A DNA stretch of 64,000 nucleotides from Micromonospora halotolerans (GCF_032108445.1 NZ_CP134876.1:5580001-5644000); one strand, 5' to 3'; positions 43,791 through 52,714 are shown, counted from the first letter of the stretch. Notes: generated by a model from the sequence alone, not told the origin. Numbers and translations are program-made.

Positions 43791-44882
43791 GTGCCCGACG
43801 TGACGTTGACCCCCGCACAGGCCGCAGCCCTCCAGCACGTCCGCGAGGTCGCCCTCCGCGACCGGCCCGCGGCGCTCGCCGTCATCGCCCGGCACCTCGC
43901 CGGGTCCGGCGCCGCCTACCACGCGGAGGAGATCGTCGCCGCGGTGGCCGCCCACGGCCGGCTGACCCTCAACTTCCACCCCGACCGGCTGCTACGCGAC
44001 GGCCGGACGGTGGCCGAGGCGCTCGACCAGGAGGGCGTCTACCGCAGCCAGTTCGAGACGGGCGTCTCCAACGGTGGGCTGACCGCCTTCCCCGGCGGCG
44101 ACCGGGACCGCTGGGAGGAGAGGCTGTTCGGCGGGGCGTACCAGCGGCCCGGCGTGCCCCCGGCGGAGCGCCCGAAGTACGGCGGCCTCAACCTACTCGA
44201 CCACCCGGACGGCGCCTGCCCCCGGTTCGGCTCCTGTCACCTGCGGCTGCGGCCCGCGGCGCTCGCGCGGGCCACCTTCAGCTTCGGGGACAGCCACACC
44301 GAGCCGAAGGACCTCGGCACCGTCACCGTGTTCGAGCCCGTGCTCGCCGCGCTGCTGGCGGCCACCGCCACGACCGGGATCAGCCTCGGCGTGGCCGGCA
44401 TGGACACCGGCACCCTCCTGCGGACGCTGCTGCGCCGCCGGGAGCGCGCGTCCGACGCGGCCGGCCGGGCGCTGGACGACTACATCGAGGCGCAGGTGCA
44501 CGGTGAGCTGAACCTCGCCCGGGACGTCGAGGCCGTGGTGGTGGACCCGTCGTTCCGGGGCACGGAGGAGGGGCGGATCCTCGCCGGCGTCGCCCGGCGG
44601 CACGGCTTCGCGCTGTGCTGGCACACCGGGTTCGAACTGCCGGTCGACGGCGTCGACGCCGAGTTCCGGGGACCGGCCATCCCGCCGCTCGCCGCCCGCG
44701 TGCACGCCGAGTTCGCGCGCCCGGGGGAGCCGGTGCACGCCGCGCTGATCGGCCGGGCCGCCGCCTCGGTGGTACGCGAGCCGCACCGCTGGGCCGACCG
44801 CGGCCCGGCCGAGGTGACCCTGCAGCACCTCAAGCAGCTCTGGCACGTTCTGGTCCGGTTCGGCGTCCCCGCGGCCGGCTAG
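43791..44882 (+). CDS. DUF3626 domain protein
   Basis: 363 residues starting at GTG 43791. It matches the DUF3626 pattern: TLNFHPDRLL, YRSQFETGVSNGGLTAFPGG, RPKYGGLNLLDHPDGACPRFGSCHLRL, FSFGDSH, and a conserved EAQVHGELNLARDVEAVVVDPSF. The many conserved His, Asp and Glu residues suggest an enzyme, possibly related to ADP-ribosyl or nucleotide chemistry, but no reaction is established. Codon use is normal. Probably its own unit, 46 bp after the VOC gene. Confidence 0.85.
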   Translation: MPDVTLTPAQAAALQHVREVALRDRPAALAVIARHLAGSGAAYHAEEIVAAVAAHGRLTLNFHPDRLLRDGRTVAEALDQEGVYRSQFETGVSNGGLTAFPGGDRDRWEERLFGGAYQRPGVPPAERPKYGGLNLLDHPDGACPRFGSCHLRLRPAALARATFSFGDSHTEPKDLGTVTVFEPVLAALLAATATTGISLGVAGMDTGTLLRTLLRRRERASDAAGRALDDYIEAQVHGELNLARDVEAVVVDPSFRGTEEGRILAGVARRHGFALCWHTGFELPVDGVDAEFRGPAIPPLAARVHAEFARPGEPVHAALIGRAAASVVREPHRWADRGPAEVTLQHLKQLWHVLVRFGVPAAG

Positions 44883-44960
44883 GCCGTTTCCGCCGGACCG
44901 TCCCGCGCCGTCACGGCCGTCCGGAACGGTCGGTGACCTGGACCGCAGGTCGAGCGGGCA

Positions 44961-44981
44961 CGGGCATTTCCGGAATGCCCG
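44961..44981. terminator. Hairpin after DUF3626 gene
   Basis: CGGGCATT-tccgg-AATGCCCG, 8-bp perfect stem, 79 bp downstream of the DUF3626 stop and 118 bp before the first lysozyme-like gene. Possible terminator. Confidence 0.4.
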
Positions 44982-45098
44982 ACACGGCGAGCTGGTTGTG
45001 TCCCCCGTAGCGCCGGAAGCCAAACCCGTACCGGCGAGTAGTTCCCCCGAGGGGCGCTCACCCCGGAGCGCGTCGTGACGATCGAAAGGGCAACCATC

Positions 45099-45857
45099 GT
45101 GAAGCAGCACTTCACTCGATGGCTCCCCGCCATCGCGAAGACCGCCGTGGCAACGACCGCCATCGCCAAGACCGCCGCCGCGAGGACCGCCGTCGCCGCC
45201 GGCCCCAACCGCCGCACCGCGCTGACCGTCGCGGGCGTGGCCTGCCTGGGCGGGCTGGCGTTCGGCCCCACCGCCGTCGCCGCCCCGGTGACCAGCGGCC
45301 CGCACGCCGGGGCCCTGGCCGCCATCGACCTGGCCACCGGCAAGAAGACCGGCACCGAGACGGTGAAGTCCGGCCTGACCACCGGCAGTGACAAGGTCCC
45401 GACGAAGGCCGACCGTCCCGACCGGGAGAAGCTCATCCCGCGCGGCGTCGAGGGCGCCCAGTCGCGCATCCCGCTCGACGACGCGCAGCTCGACAACGCC
45501 AAGGCCATCGTGAAGGCGGCCAAGGAGACCGGCGTGGGGGAGCGGGGCGCCGTGATCGGCGTCGCCACCTCCCTGCAGGAGTCGAAGCTGTACAACCTCG
45601 GTCACCTCGGCACGTACAACGACCACGACTCGGAGGGTCTGTTCCAGCAGCGCCCGTCGTCCGGTTGGGGTACGCCCGAGCAGGTCACCGACCCGGACTA
45701 CGCCAGCAAGGCGTTCTTCAACGCGCTGAAGAACGTCGGCGGCTGGCAGGACCTGCCGCTGACCGCCGCGGCCCAGACGGTCCAGGTGTCCGCCTTCCCG
45801 TACGCGTACGCGCAGTGGGAGGAGCAGGCGGCGGACATCGTCCAGCAGCTCTGGTGA
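45099..45857 (+). CDS. Secreted lysozyme-fold protein, paralogue 1
   Basis: 252 residues from GTG 45099, 9 nt after GAAAGG; a GTG at 45075 has no ribosome site. The N terminus is long and repetitive in Ala, Lys and Thr (AIAKTAVATTAIAKTAAART) before a hydrophobic signal region (VAGVACLGGLAFGPTAVAA). The C-terminal 110 residues are the transglycosylase/lysozyme-like domain common in actinobacterial secreted proteins: ATSLQESKL with the presumed catalytic Glu, DHDSEGLFQQRPSSGWGTPEQV and AAAQTVQVSAFPYAYAQWE. It probably acts on peptidoglycan outside the membrane. Two shorter paralogues follow at 46.4 and 57.1 kb. Confidence 0.82.
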   Translation: MKQHFTRWLPAIAKTAVATTAIAKTAAARTAVAAGPNRRTALTVAGVACLGGLAFGPTAVAAPVTSGPHAGALAAIDLATGKKTGTETVKSGLTTGSDKVPTKADRPDREKLIPRGVEGAQSRIPLDDAQLDNAKAIVKAAKETGVGERGAVIGVATSLQESKLYNLGHLGTYNDHDSEGLFQQRPSSGWGTPEQVTDPDYASKAFFNALKNVGGWQDLPLTAAAQTVQVSAFPYAYAQWEEQAADIVQQLW

Positions 45858-45870
45858 CGACACCCGCGAA

Positions 45871-45901
45871 GCGGCCGGCCCTCGGACAGGGGGCCGGCCG
45901 C
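45871..45901. terminator. Terminator of lysozyme-like paralogue 1
   Basis: GCGGCCGGCCC (45871-45881) pairs with GGGCCGGCCGC (45891-45901), 11-bp perfect stem, 13 bp after the stop codon. Confidence 0.7.
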
Positions 45902-45995
45902 CTCCGTATGCGGGGATGATCCCGACTGTCGACGTCAGCCCCGGCTTCGGTTGTGGGATGAATGTCCGGTTCCCGCGCTCGCCCGGGGGCGGTGA

Positions 45996-46046
45996 GTGGA
46001 ACGCTGTGGGTGTCTCCGGTGCCGGGATACACCCATACCGTTCCAC
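45996..46046. repeat. 18-bp inverted repeat between paralogues 1 and 2
   Basis: GTGGAACGCTGTGGGTGT (45996-46013) and ACACCCATACCGTTCCAC (46029-46046) match at 16 of 18 positions with a 15-nt loop. It is not found in the corresponding place before paralogue 3. It may be an operator or a remnant of a small mobile repeat. Confidence 0.75.
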
Positions 46047-46054
46047 CGACCGTC

Positions 46055-46389
46055 CCGCCTTGGGTGTGGTGTCCGGTTCGCGGGGTGACCGGCGGCATCC
46101 CGGCGGTGGAATGGCCGCCGGGTGGGGGTCGTTATACCCGGTGCACGACCGAGGACCACGCCCCGCTCGACGGGGCGCCCCGCCCCGCTACCCGTGCCCG
46201 GCCCCCGGGAATGATGGTGGTTGGTCGGTCGTTGGACATGGTCCCGGCGCGACGAAGAGGCCCCCGCCCCGTCCGCTGGATGATCCCCCTTGAGACTTCT
46301 TGAGCGCCTGACGGTGCTTGCGCCCACCAGCTAAGAGCCGACCCCCCGGTCGGTGCGTGTGCGCCAACCCCCGAATGGAGCCATCCCCC
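46055..46389 (+). promoter_or_regulatory. Long conserved leader of lysozyme-like paralogue 2
   Basis: About 330 bp upstream of the gene aligns, with short gaps, to 56,765-57,077 before paralogue 3. Shared features in order: GGCATCCCGG...GGAATGG, a hairpin GGTCGT...ACGACC that contains a -10-like TATACC, GGAATGATGG...GTCGTTG, GATGATCCCCC, GAGCGCCTGACGGTGCTTGCG, and the stem-loop CCGACC-cccc-GGTCGG (46338-46353). The interval 45,858-46,389 holds no gene. Similarity over a non-coding leader suggests a regulatory RNA or complex promoter. Confidence 0.6.
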
Positions 46390-46938
46390 ATGAACACGAT
46401 GCTGCGTAAGAGCGTGCTGGGTATTGCTGGTCTGGCCTTCACCGGTGGTGTCTTCGCCGGTCCGGTCGCCGCCCACGCCGACGCCCGCCCCGTGCAGGGT
46501 AAGCCGGCCGCCGTGGCGACCGTGCAGGGCGCCCAGTCGCACATCGACCTCAACGACGAGCAGCTGGCCAACGCGAAGGCGATCATCGCGGCGACGAAGA
46601 AGGCCGGTCTGCCCGAGCGGGCCGCGGTGATCTCGATCGCCACGAGCCTGCAGGAGTCGAAGCTGGAGAACCTCGGCCACCTCGGCGACGCCAACGACCA
46701 CGACTCGCTGGGCCTGTTCCAGCAGCGCCCCTCCAGTGGTTGGGGTACGCCGGAGCAGATCACCAACCCCGAGTACGCGACCCTGGCCTTCGAGAAGGGT
46801 CTGAAGCAGGTCGACGGCTGGGACAAGATGCCGCTGACCGAGGCCGCGCAGACCGTGCAGGTCTCGGCCTACCCGGACGCCTACGCCCAGTGGGAGCAGC
46901 AGGCCACCGACATCGTCCACCAGCACTGGAACAGCTGA
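46390..46938 (+). CDS. Secreted lysozyme-fold protein, paralogue 2
   Basis: 182 residues from ATG 46390. Signal peptide MNTMLRKSVLGIAGLAF to about AHA, then a short linker and the lysozyme-like domain (ISIATSLQESKLENLGHLG, DHDSLGLFQQRPSSGWGTPEQI, AAQTVQVSAYPDAYAQWEQQ). The first 60 bases are nearly identical to paralogue 3, and use codons such as CGT, GGT and ATT that are rare around here, a pattern of high expression or recent duplication. The likely role is peptidoglycan cleavage or binding. Confidence 0.85.
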   Translation: MNTMLRKSVLGIAGLAFTGGVFAGPVAAHADARPVQGKPAAVATVQGAQSHIDLNDEQLANAKAIIAATKKAGLPERAAVISIATSLQESKLENLGHLGDANDHDSLGLFQQRPSSGWGTPEQITNPEYATLAFEKGLKQVDGWDKMPLTEAAQTVQVSAYPDAYAQWEQQATDIVHQHWNS

Positions 46939-46952
46939 CCCAAACAACACGA

Positions 46953-46990
46953 CCGCTGGCCGGCACCCCCAACGGGGTGCCGGCCAGCGG
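46953..46990. terminator. Bidirectional terminator of paralogue 2 and phoD
   Basis: CCGCTGGCCGGCACCCC (46953-46969), loop CAAC, GGGGTGCCGGCCAGCGG (46974-46990): a perfect 17-bp stem between convergent genes. It closely resembles the terminator of paralogue 3. Confidence 0.85.
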
Positions 46991-46995
46991 CGTCT

Positions 46996-48618
46996 TCACA
47001 CCGGGGCGCTCTCGGCGCGCAGGCGGGACGAGCCCGTCCCCACCGACCAGCCCGCCACCCACCGGCTGCCGCTGGTGCCGCTGGTCCGGTCAGTGACGTG
47101 GTACCAGTCCATCCGGCAGCGCTGCGGGGTCACGTCGAGCACCCCGTACCCGTGCCCGTCCAGCTCGGCCCAGCGCACGTGCGGGTTCGTGGAGCCGAGC
47201 AGCCCCGCGCCGAGCCGGCTCAGCGGGTTTCCGGCCGGCAACCTGAGGAAGTCGTTGACGTTGTCGCTGGTCACCGACGGGACGACGAACTCCGCGGCGG
47301 CCGGCTCGAACAGTGTGGTCCGGGTGGTCACCTCGTTGGCCCAGGAGGTGTGGATGTCCCCGGTCAGGAAGACCACGTCGCGGGTGCCGGTGGCCCGCAG
47401 GTGGTCGACCAGTTCGTTGCGGTCGGCGTTGTAGCCGTCCCACTGGTCGGCGTTGAGCACCGCGCCGTTCTCCGGGATGCCGAGCAGCTTCCCGAGCGGG
47501 CCGAGCAGCCAGGACGGCAAGGCCCCGACGTCCAGCCGGGCCATCATCACCGGGTTGCCGACCAGCTTCCAGCGGGCGGCGGAGCCGGACAGTCCCGCCT
47601 TCAGCCAGGCCATCTGCGCGTCGCCGGTGATCGTCCGGTCCGGGTCGTCGACGTCGTCGCCGGACGCCTGCGCCGACCGGTACGAGCGGAGGTCCAGCAT
47701 GGACAGCTCCGCGAGCCGGCCGAACCGGAACCGCCGGTAGATCGCCCCGTCCGCGCCGATCCGCACGGGCATCCACTCCAGGTACGCCTGCCGGGCGGCG
47801 GCCAGCCGGTCGGCGAACGGGCCCTCGGCGCCCGGCGTGTGGTTCTCCGCACCGCCGGACCACTCGTCGTTGGCCACCTCGTGGTCGTCCCAGGTGATCA
47901 CCCAGGGCACGGTGGCGTGCAGCGCCTGCAGGTCGGGGTCGGTCTTGTAGAGCGCGTGCCGGATCCGGTAGTCGGCCAGGGTGAGCACCTCGTGCGCCGG
48001 CTGCGTCGGCCGGACCACCCGACCGGCGGCGGCGAACTCGCCGGTCCCGTACTCGTAGATGTAGTCGCCGAGGTGGACGACGAGGTTGAGGTCGCCCCGG
48101 TCGGCCAGCCGCCGGTAGGCGGCGAAGTAGCCGGCCTCCCAGTTCGCGCAGGACACCACGCCGATCCGCAGCCGGTCGACGGCGGCGTCCACGGGTGGGG
48201 CGGTCATCGTCCGGCCGGTGGGCGACCAGGCGCCGGCGTGGCCGAAGCGGTACCAGTAGGTGGTGGCGGCGGCCAGGCCGGAGACGGCGATCTTCACCGT
48301 GTGGTCCCGGGCCGGACCGGTGGTGAGCGTGCCGGCGGCCACCGGAGACCGGAAGTCGGGGTCCGCGGCCACCTGCCAGGTAACCTCCACGTCCGGGCCG
48401 GCGCCGGAGCCGGGCCGGGCGTCGGGGGTCGGGGTGACCCGGGTCCACAGCAGGATCCCGTCCGGCAGCGGGTCACCGGAGGCGACGCCGTGCCGGAACG
48501 CGGCGGTGGCCGCGCCCGCGGAGGAGGGGCCGGCGAGGGTGGTGCCGGCCAGGACGGCGGTGCCGGCGGAGGCACCGGCGAGGCGCAGGAGGGTACGACG
48601 GTCGAGGGTGTTCGTCAT
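46996..48618 (-). CDS. phoD: PhoD-like alkaline phosphatase
   Basis: 540 residues with a Tat signal (DRRTLLRLAGASAGTAVLAG, cleavage near AGAATA). The PhoD N-terminal domain (FRHGVASGDPLPDGILLWTRVTP) and the metal-site motifs follow: VVSCANWEAGYF, VVHLGDYIYEYG, ITWDDHEVANDEW and FLTGDIHTSWANEV. The enzyme hydrolyses phosphate mono- or diesters outside the cell with Ca2+ and Fe3+, and is usually induced by phosphate starvation; no PHO box was identified by eye. Convergent with lysozyme-like paralogue 2. Confidence 0.93.
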   Translation of the reverse strand: MTNTLDRRTLLRLAGASAGTAVLAGTTLAGPSSAGAATAAFRHGVASGDPLPDGILLWTRVTPTPDARPGSGAGPDVEVTWQVAADPDFRSPVAAGTLTTGPARDHTVKIAVSGLAAATTYWYRFGHAGAWSPTGRTMTAPPVDAAVDRLRIGVVSCANWEAGYFAAYRRLADRGDLNLVVHLGDYIYEYGTGEFAAAGRVVRPTQPAHEVLTLADYRIRHALYKTDPDLQALHATVPWVITWDDHEVANDEWSGGAENHTPGAEGPFADRLAAARQAYLEWMPVRIGADGAIYRRFRFGRLAELSMLDLRSYRSAQASGDDVDDPDRTITGDAQMAWLKAGLSGSAARWKLVGNPVMMARLDVGALPSWLLGPLGKLLGIPENGAVLNADQWDGYNADRNELVDHLRATGTRDVVFLTGDIHTSWANEVTTRTTLFEPAAAEFVVPSVTSDNVNDFLRLPAGNPLSRLGAGLLGSTNPHVRWAELDGHGYGVLDVTPQRCRMDWYHVTDRTSGTSGSRWVAGWSVGTGSSRLRAESAPV

Positions 48619-48716
48619 GACCCATGTATCTACCGCCGTCTACGTGTCCGACGCACCCCTTGGGACGGCGAATTCGCAAGCTGTTCTGCGCCGGTTCGCA
48701 ATTCGGCGGCACGGCG

Positions 48717-48734
48717 GGCCGGCGCGCGCCGGCC
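48717..48734. terminator. Palindrome after the MFS gene
   Basis: GGCCGGCGCGCGCCGGCC, a perfect 18-bp palindrome 16 bp beyond the stop of the minus-strand transporter. Plausible terminator; no U tract. Confidence 0.45.
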
Positions 48735-48749
48735 GCCCCCGTACGCGGG

Positions 48750-50204
48750 TCAGGAGGACGAGTCGGAGCGGTTCCGGCCGGCGACGACGTCGACCAGCGC
48801 GGCCACCAGCGCCAGCGCGATGATCGCGACGGCCAGCAGCAGGGAGTGCCGGTAGGCGACGGTGAAGTCGCCCCGGCTGTCGGCCAGCGTCGAGAAGAAC
48901 AGCGCGCCGACCGCGGCGATGCCGGCCGCCGAGCCGATGCGTTGCCCGGTCTGCAGCATGCCGGCGCCGCTCCCGGCCTGCGGCACCGGCACCTCGGAGA
49001 GGGTCAGGGTCTGGTTCGGCGCGATGACCAGGCCGCTGCCGAGCCCGGCGAGCAGGAACGGCACGGCGAGCAGCAGCGGCACCGAGTGCCGGGGCTCGTC
49101 CCGCAGCACCCAGACGGTGGCGAGCAGGCCGAGGATCACCACCAGCAGGCCGGCGGCGACCAGCGGGCGGCCGTACCGGGTGACGACCCGGCCGCCCACC
49201 GCGGAGGCGGCCGCCGAGCCGAGCGCGAACGGGGTGATGGCCAGGCCGGCGACGAGCGCGCTGTAGCCGAGCCCGACCTGCAGGTAGAGCGTGAAGATGA
49301 AGAAGATCGCGGTGAACCCGGCGAAGTAGACCAGGCCGATGAGGGAGCCCAGGGTGTAGGAGCGCATCCGGAACAGCCGCAGGTCGAACAGGGGCGTCCG
49401 GTGCCGCCCGTACCACCGTTCCCACAGGGCGAAGCCGGCCAGGAAGAGCAGCCCGGCGGGGATCAGCGCCCACTTGCCGGCGCCGCGCCACTGCTCCCGC
49501 TGGACGAGTGGCAGCAGCACCAGGGTCACCCCGACGCCGAGCAGCAGCACGCCGACCGGGTCCAGGCGGTGCCGGTCCGGCTGGCCTTCCGGGCGGGCCG
49601 GGATGAGCCGCCAGCCGAGCACCACGGCGAGGATGCCGACCGGGATGTTCACGAAGAAGACCCAGCGCCAGCCGTGCTCCTCGCCGCCGAGCTGGATGAG
49701 CAACCCGCCGAGCAGCGGGCCGACCGCGGTGGAGATGCCGATCGTGGCGCCGAGCAGGCCGAACGCCCGGCCCCGCTCGGCGCCTCGGAACAACTGCTGG
49801 ATCATGCCGCTCACCTGGGGGTTGACCACCCCGGCGGCGGCGCCCTGGACCAGCCGGGCGACGACCAGCCACTCCGGCGAGCGGGCCAGGCCGGCCAGCG
49901 CGCTGGTCACGGTGAACAGCGCCACCCCGACCACGAACGCGGCACGCCGGCCGCGGGCGTCCCCGAACCGCCCGGCCGGCACCAGCACCAGACCGAAGGT
50001 CAGCGCGTAGCCGGAGAGCACCCACTGCAGGTCGCTGGGTGTGGCGTGCAGCGCCCGGTCGATCGACGGCACGGCGACGTTCACGATGCTGACGTCCAGC
50101 AGGGTCATGAACGCCGCGACCAGGCCGACGCTGAGGGCCTTCCAGCGGCGCCGGTCGTCGGGTCCGCCGGTGACCACCGGCGCCGACGACCGGTCCGTGT
50201 TCAT
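48750..50204 (-). CDS. EmrB/QacA-type drug efflux MFS transporter
   Basis: 484 residues from ATG 50204, preceded by GGGAGG; an upstream GTG is less likely. Fourteen hydrophobic segments. Family motifs: MTLLDVSIVNVAVPSIDRAL in helix 1 (motif D1 of 14-TMS drug/proton antiporters), LVPAGRFGDARGRRAAF (motif A) and GPLLGGLLIQ (motif C). It should export hydrophobic compounds in exchange for protons. No adjacent regulator. Confidence 0.92.
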   Translation of the reverse strand: MNTDRSSAPVVTGGPDDRRRWKALSVGLVAAFMTLLDVSIVNVAVPSIDRALHATPSDLQWVLSGYALTFGLVLVPAGRFGDARGRRAAFVVGVALFTVTSALAGLARSPEWLVVARLVQGAAAGVVNPQVSGMIQQLFRGAERGRAFGLLGATIGISTAVGPLLGGLLIQLGGEEHGWRWVFFVNIPVGILAVVLGWRLIPARPEGQPDRHRLDPVGVLLLGVGVTLVLLPLVQREQWRGAGKWALIPAGLLFLAGFALWERWYGRHRTPLFDLRLFRMRSYTLGSLIGLVYFAGFTAIFFIFTLYLQVGLGYSALVAGLAITPFALGSAAASAVGGRVVTRYGRPLVAAGLLVVILGLLATVWVLRDEPRHSVPLLLAVPFLLAGLGSGLVIAPNQTLTLSEVPVPQAGSGAGMLQTGQRIGSAAGIAAVGALFFSTLADSRGDFTVAYRHSLLLAVAIIALALVAALVDVVAGRNRSDSSS

Positions 50205-50273
50205 CGTGCCTCCCGTGGACCGTCGATCACGCATCCCCGATCGCTACCCGGCCCCGGGTGGGGCAAACGACGA

Positions 50274-50510
50274 TCACGCCACCTGGCGGGCGCACCACCG
50301 CGGTCCGAAGTCCAGGCCGGCCATCGGGGAGTCCTCCCGGTGCAGCAGCCCCCGCTCGGTGAGCAGGTGCAGCGGCTCGCGGAGCTCCTTCTCGGTCATG
50401 CCGGCCTCCTGGGCGATCGTGTCCGGGTAGGGGACGTGTCCCCGCACCTCCAGCGCGGTCACCGCCTGGTACACCCGTTCCTCGATCGCAGACAGCCGTA
50501 CCTGCTGCAT
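50274..50510 (-). CDS. Small winged-helix-like protein
   Basis: 78 residues with a strong ribosome site (GAGGAGGGAAG) before ATG 50510. The sequence looks like a single winged helix: IEERVYQAVTALE, DTIAQEAGMTEKELREPLHLLTERGLL. It might bind DNA as a dimer. It lies 69 bp upstream of the efflux gene on the same strand, so it could influence that gene. Confidence 0.65.
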   Translation of the reverse strand: MQQVRLSAIEERVYQAVTALEVRGHVPYPDTIAQEAGMTEKELREPLHLLTERGLLHREDSPMAGLDFGPRWCARQVA

Positions 50511-50660
50511 CGCTTCCCTCCTCGGCGTGGACCGCCCGACCGGCGGGCGGCCTGCGCCCGGCGGTTACCCGGGCGACGTCCGATGATGCCCACCCGATCG
50601 GGGGGTCGCGGCCGGGTGCGTGCCGGGCGGTCGGTCGGTGCCGTGGCCTAGGCTGCTCTC

Positions 50661-51815
50661 GTGATCATCTGGGACCTCGTCGTGGTCGGTGGCGGCCCCG
50701 CCGGCCTCTCCGCCGCGCACGCGGCGGCCCGGGCCGGCGTCCGCACCCTGGTGGTCGAGCGGGCCACCCATCCCCGGTACAAGACCTGCGGCGGCGGTCT
50801 CATCGGCACGTCGCTGACCGAGATCGCCGACCGGATCGAGGTGCCCGCGCACGACCGCGTCGACCGGATCACCTTCACCCGCGACGGGCGACGCGGCTTC
50901 ACCCGCCAGCACTCCACGCCGCTGGTGGCCATGGTCCGCCGCGAGGAGTTCGACGACCGGCTGCGCGCCGCCGCGGTCGCTGCCGGCGTCGAGGTTCGCG
51001 AGGGCGTCGCGGTCCGCGCCGTCGAGCAGGACCCCGACGAGGTACGCCTGCGGCTGGCCGACGGCGACACGGTGCGCGCCCGCGCGGTGATCGGGGCCGA
51101 CGGCTCGTCGGGCGTGACCGCCCGGCACGTCGGGGTGACGTGGCGGCAGGTCGACCTCGGGCTGGAGCTGGAGCTGCCGGTCCCACCCGCCGAGGCGGAC
51201 CGCTGGCGCGGGCGGGTGCTCATCGACTGGGGGCCGGTCCCCGGCTCGTACGCCTGGGTCTTCCCGAAGGGCGACCGGCTCACCGTCGGTGTCATCGCCG
51301 CCCGGGGCGAGGGTGACCGCACCCGCGCCTACCTGCGTGACTTCGTGGCCCGCCTGGGCCTGGCCGGGGTCACCCCGGAGCACGACTCGGGGCACCTGAC
51401 CCGGTGCCGGGCGGAGGACTCGCCGCTGCGCCGCGGCCGGGTCCTGGTCGCCGGCGACGCGGCGGGCCTGCTGGAGCCGTGGAGCCGGGAGGGCATCAGC
51501 TTCGCCCTGCGGTCGGGCCGGCTGGCCGGCGAGGCGGTGGCCGGCGGCGACCTCGACACCTACGCACGGGAGGTCGGCCTCCGGCTGGTGCCGGAGATGC
51601 GGGCCGGGCACCGGCTGCTGGAGGTCTTCACCCGGCGGCCCGACGTGTTCCACGCCCTGCTGGCGACCCCGCCGGGTTGGCGGATGTTCGTGCGGTTCTG
51701 CCAGGGGCAGGCCAGCTTCGCGCGGGTGCTGGCCCGCCGCCCGGTGCGGGCCGGCCTGGCCCTGCTGGACCGGCTGCCGCCGCGGCAGCCGGGCGCCGCT
51801 GAGAACGCGCGGTAG
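50661..51815 (+). CDS. Geranylgeranyl reductase family flavoprotein
   Basis: 384 residues. FAD loop DLVVVGGGPAGLSAAHAAARAG, then the family-specific YKTCGGGLIG, later VIGADGSSGVTARHVG and VLVAGDAAGLLEPWSREGI. Members reduce the double bonds of geranylgeranyl chains (for menaquinone or lipids) or act as related oxidoreductases. GTG start. It ends exactly at the boundary with a decayed dehydrogenase on the opposite strand. Confidence 0.88.
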   Translation: MIIWDLVVVGGGPAGLSAAHAAARAGVRTLVVERATHPRYKTCGGGLIGTSLTEIADRIEVPAHDRVDRITFTRDGRRGFTRQHSTPLVAMVRREEFDDRLRAAAVAAGVEVREGVAVRAVEQDPDEVRLRLADGDTVRARAVIGADGSSGVTARHVGVTWRQVDLGLELELPVPPAEADRWRGRVLIDWGPVPGSYAWVFPKGDRLTVGVIAARGEGDRTRAYLRDFVARLGLAGVTPEHDSGHLTRCRAEDSPLRRGRVLVAGDAAGLLEPWSREGISFALRSGRLAGEAVAGGDLDTYAREVGLRLVPEMRAGHRLLEVFTRRPDVFHALLATPPGWRMFVRFCQGQASFARVLARRPVRAGLALLDRLPPRQPGAAENAR

Positions 51816-52402
51816 TCAGGGCACGACGACGCCCCAGAACGGCACCTCGACCACCGTCTCCAGCGGGACGGTCGGCGGCTCGTCGGCGACGGCAGGGTGC
51901 CGCCGGCCAGGCCGACCAGCAGGATCTGACCGCCGGTGGCGACCACCTGCCGGGCGGTGGTGACCGTGGGGTCCGCGCCGACGAAGTCGAGCACCACGTC
52001 CGCGCCGTCCGGCGGCGGGCCCACCAGCGCCCGGATCCGGTCCACGCCGTCCGGACCGGCCTGCACCAGGTCGTGCGCGCCCATCCGGCCGGCCAGGTCC
52101 AGGGCCGCGACGCTGGTGTCCACCGCGATGATCCGCACGGCGGTGGTGGCGGCCAGGATCTGCACCGCCATGTGCCCCAGCCCGCCGATGCCGATCACCA
52201 CGCAGGAGGTGCCGGGACGCAGCCGGTCCCGGGCCAGCTCGACGGCGTGATACGGGGTCAGCCCGGCGTCGGTGAGCGGGGCCGCCTGGGTGAGGTCCAG
52301 GTCACCGACGGGCAGCAGCCGGGAGGCGGGCACCACCACGTGGTCGGCCAGCCCCCCGTCGCGGCTGAGCCCGACGCCGCCGACCGGCACCACCCGGCAC
52401 TT
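51816..52402 (-). pseudogene. Decayed zinc-type alcohol dehydrogenase
   Basis: The minus strand encodes the coenzyme half of a medium-chain dehydrogenase: GGLADHVVVPASRLLPVG, CVVIGIGGLGHMAVQ and ADVVLDFVGADPTV. The first 90-100 residues with the zinc ligands are missing; unrelated sequence joins before GVGLSRDGG. Near the C terminus the frame shifts after GLAGGTLP: moving one base restores VADEPPTVPLETVVEVPFW and a natural stop at 51816. Both defects together mark a pseudogene. Confidence 0.75.
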
Positions 52403-52502
52403 TGGTCGCCCTCCACCTCGTCGCCGGACGGGTCGCCGGGGCGGCTTACCCGGGCCGGATCGGTTGATGCGGCGGCTGGCCGGGCGGGCGGACAATGCGG
52501 TC

Positions 52503-52697
52503 ATGAGCGAACCGCGCGAGTCGTTCACCGACGAGGAGTACGCGTTCCTGCGGCACGTCCGCTTCGGCGAACTGCCGCCCGGGGTACGCCCCGAGGAGCG
52601 GTTGGAGTCGACCGAGAGCGAGACCGAGCCGCGCCGGGACCGGCCCGACCCGACCGGCGGTCAGCACGAGTGGGACCTGCGGGCCGGGGGCGGCTGA
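52503..52697 (+). CDS. Small hydrophilic protein of unknown function
   Basis: 64 residues, MSEPRESFTDEEYAFLRHV, then a charged and probably disordered tail ending WDLRAGGG. Good codon usage. It is next to a pseudogene and a strong terminator. The N-terminal helix with a conserved look (FLRHVRFGELPPGV) is the only structured part. No family is assigned. Confidence 0.55.
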   Translation: MSEPRESFTDEEYAFLRHVRFGELPPGVRPEERLESTESETEPRRDRPDPTGGQHEWDLRAGGG

Positions 52698-52714
52698 CCG
52701 GTCCGTGACGCCGA

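Noticed and set aside
46055..46389. ydaO (c-di-AMP) riboswitch ahead of the wall hydrolase genes
   Set aside because: Such RNAs do precede actinobacterial wall hydrolases, but the conserved GACAGCTAACC-type 3' core is not present in either leader. The leader stays unassigned.
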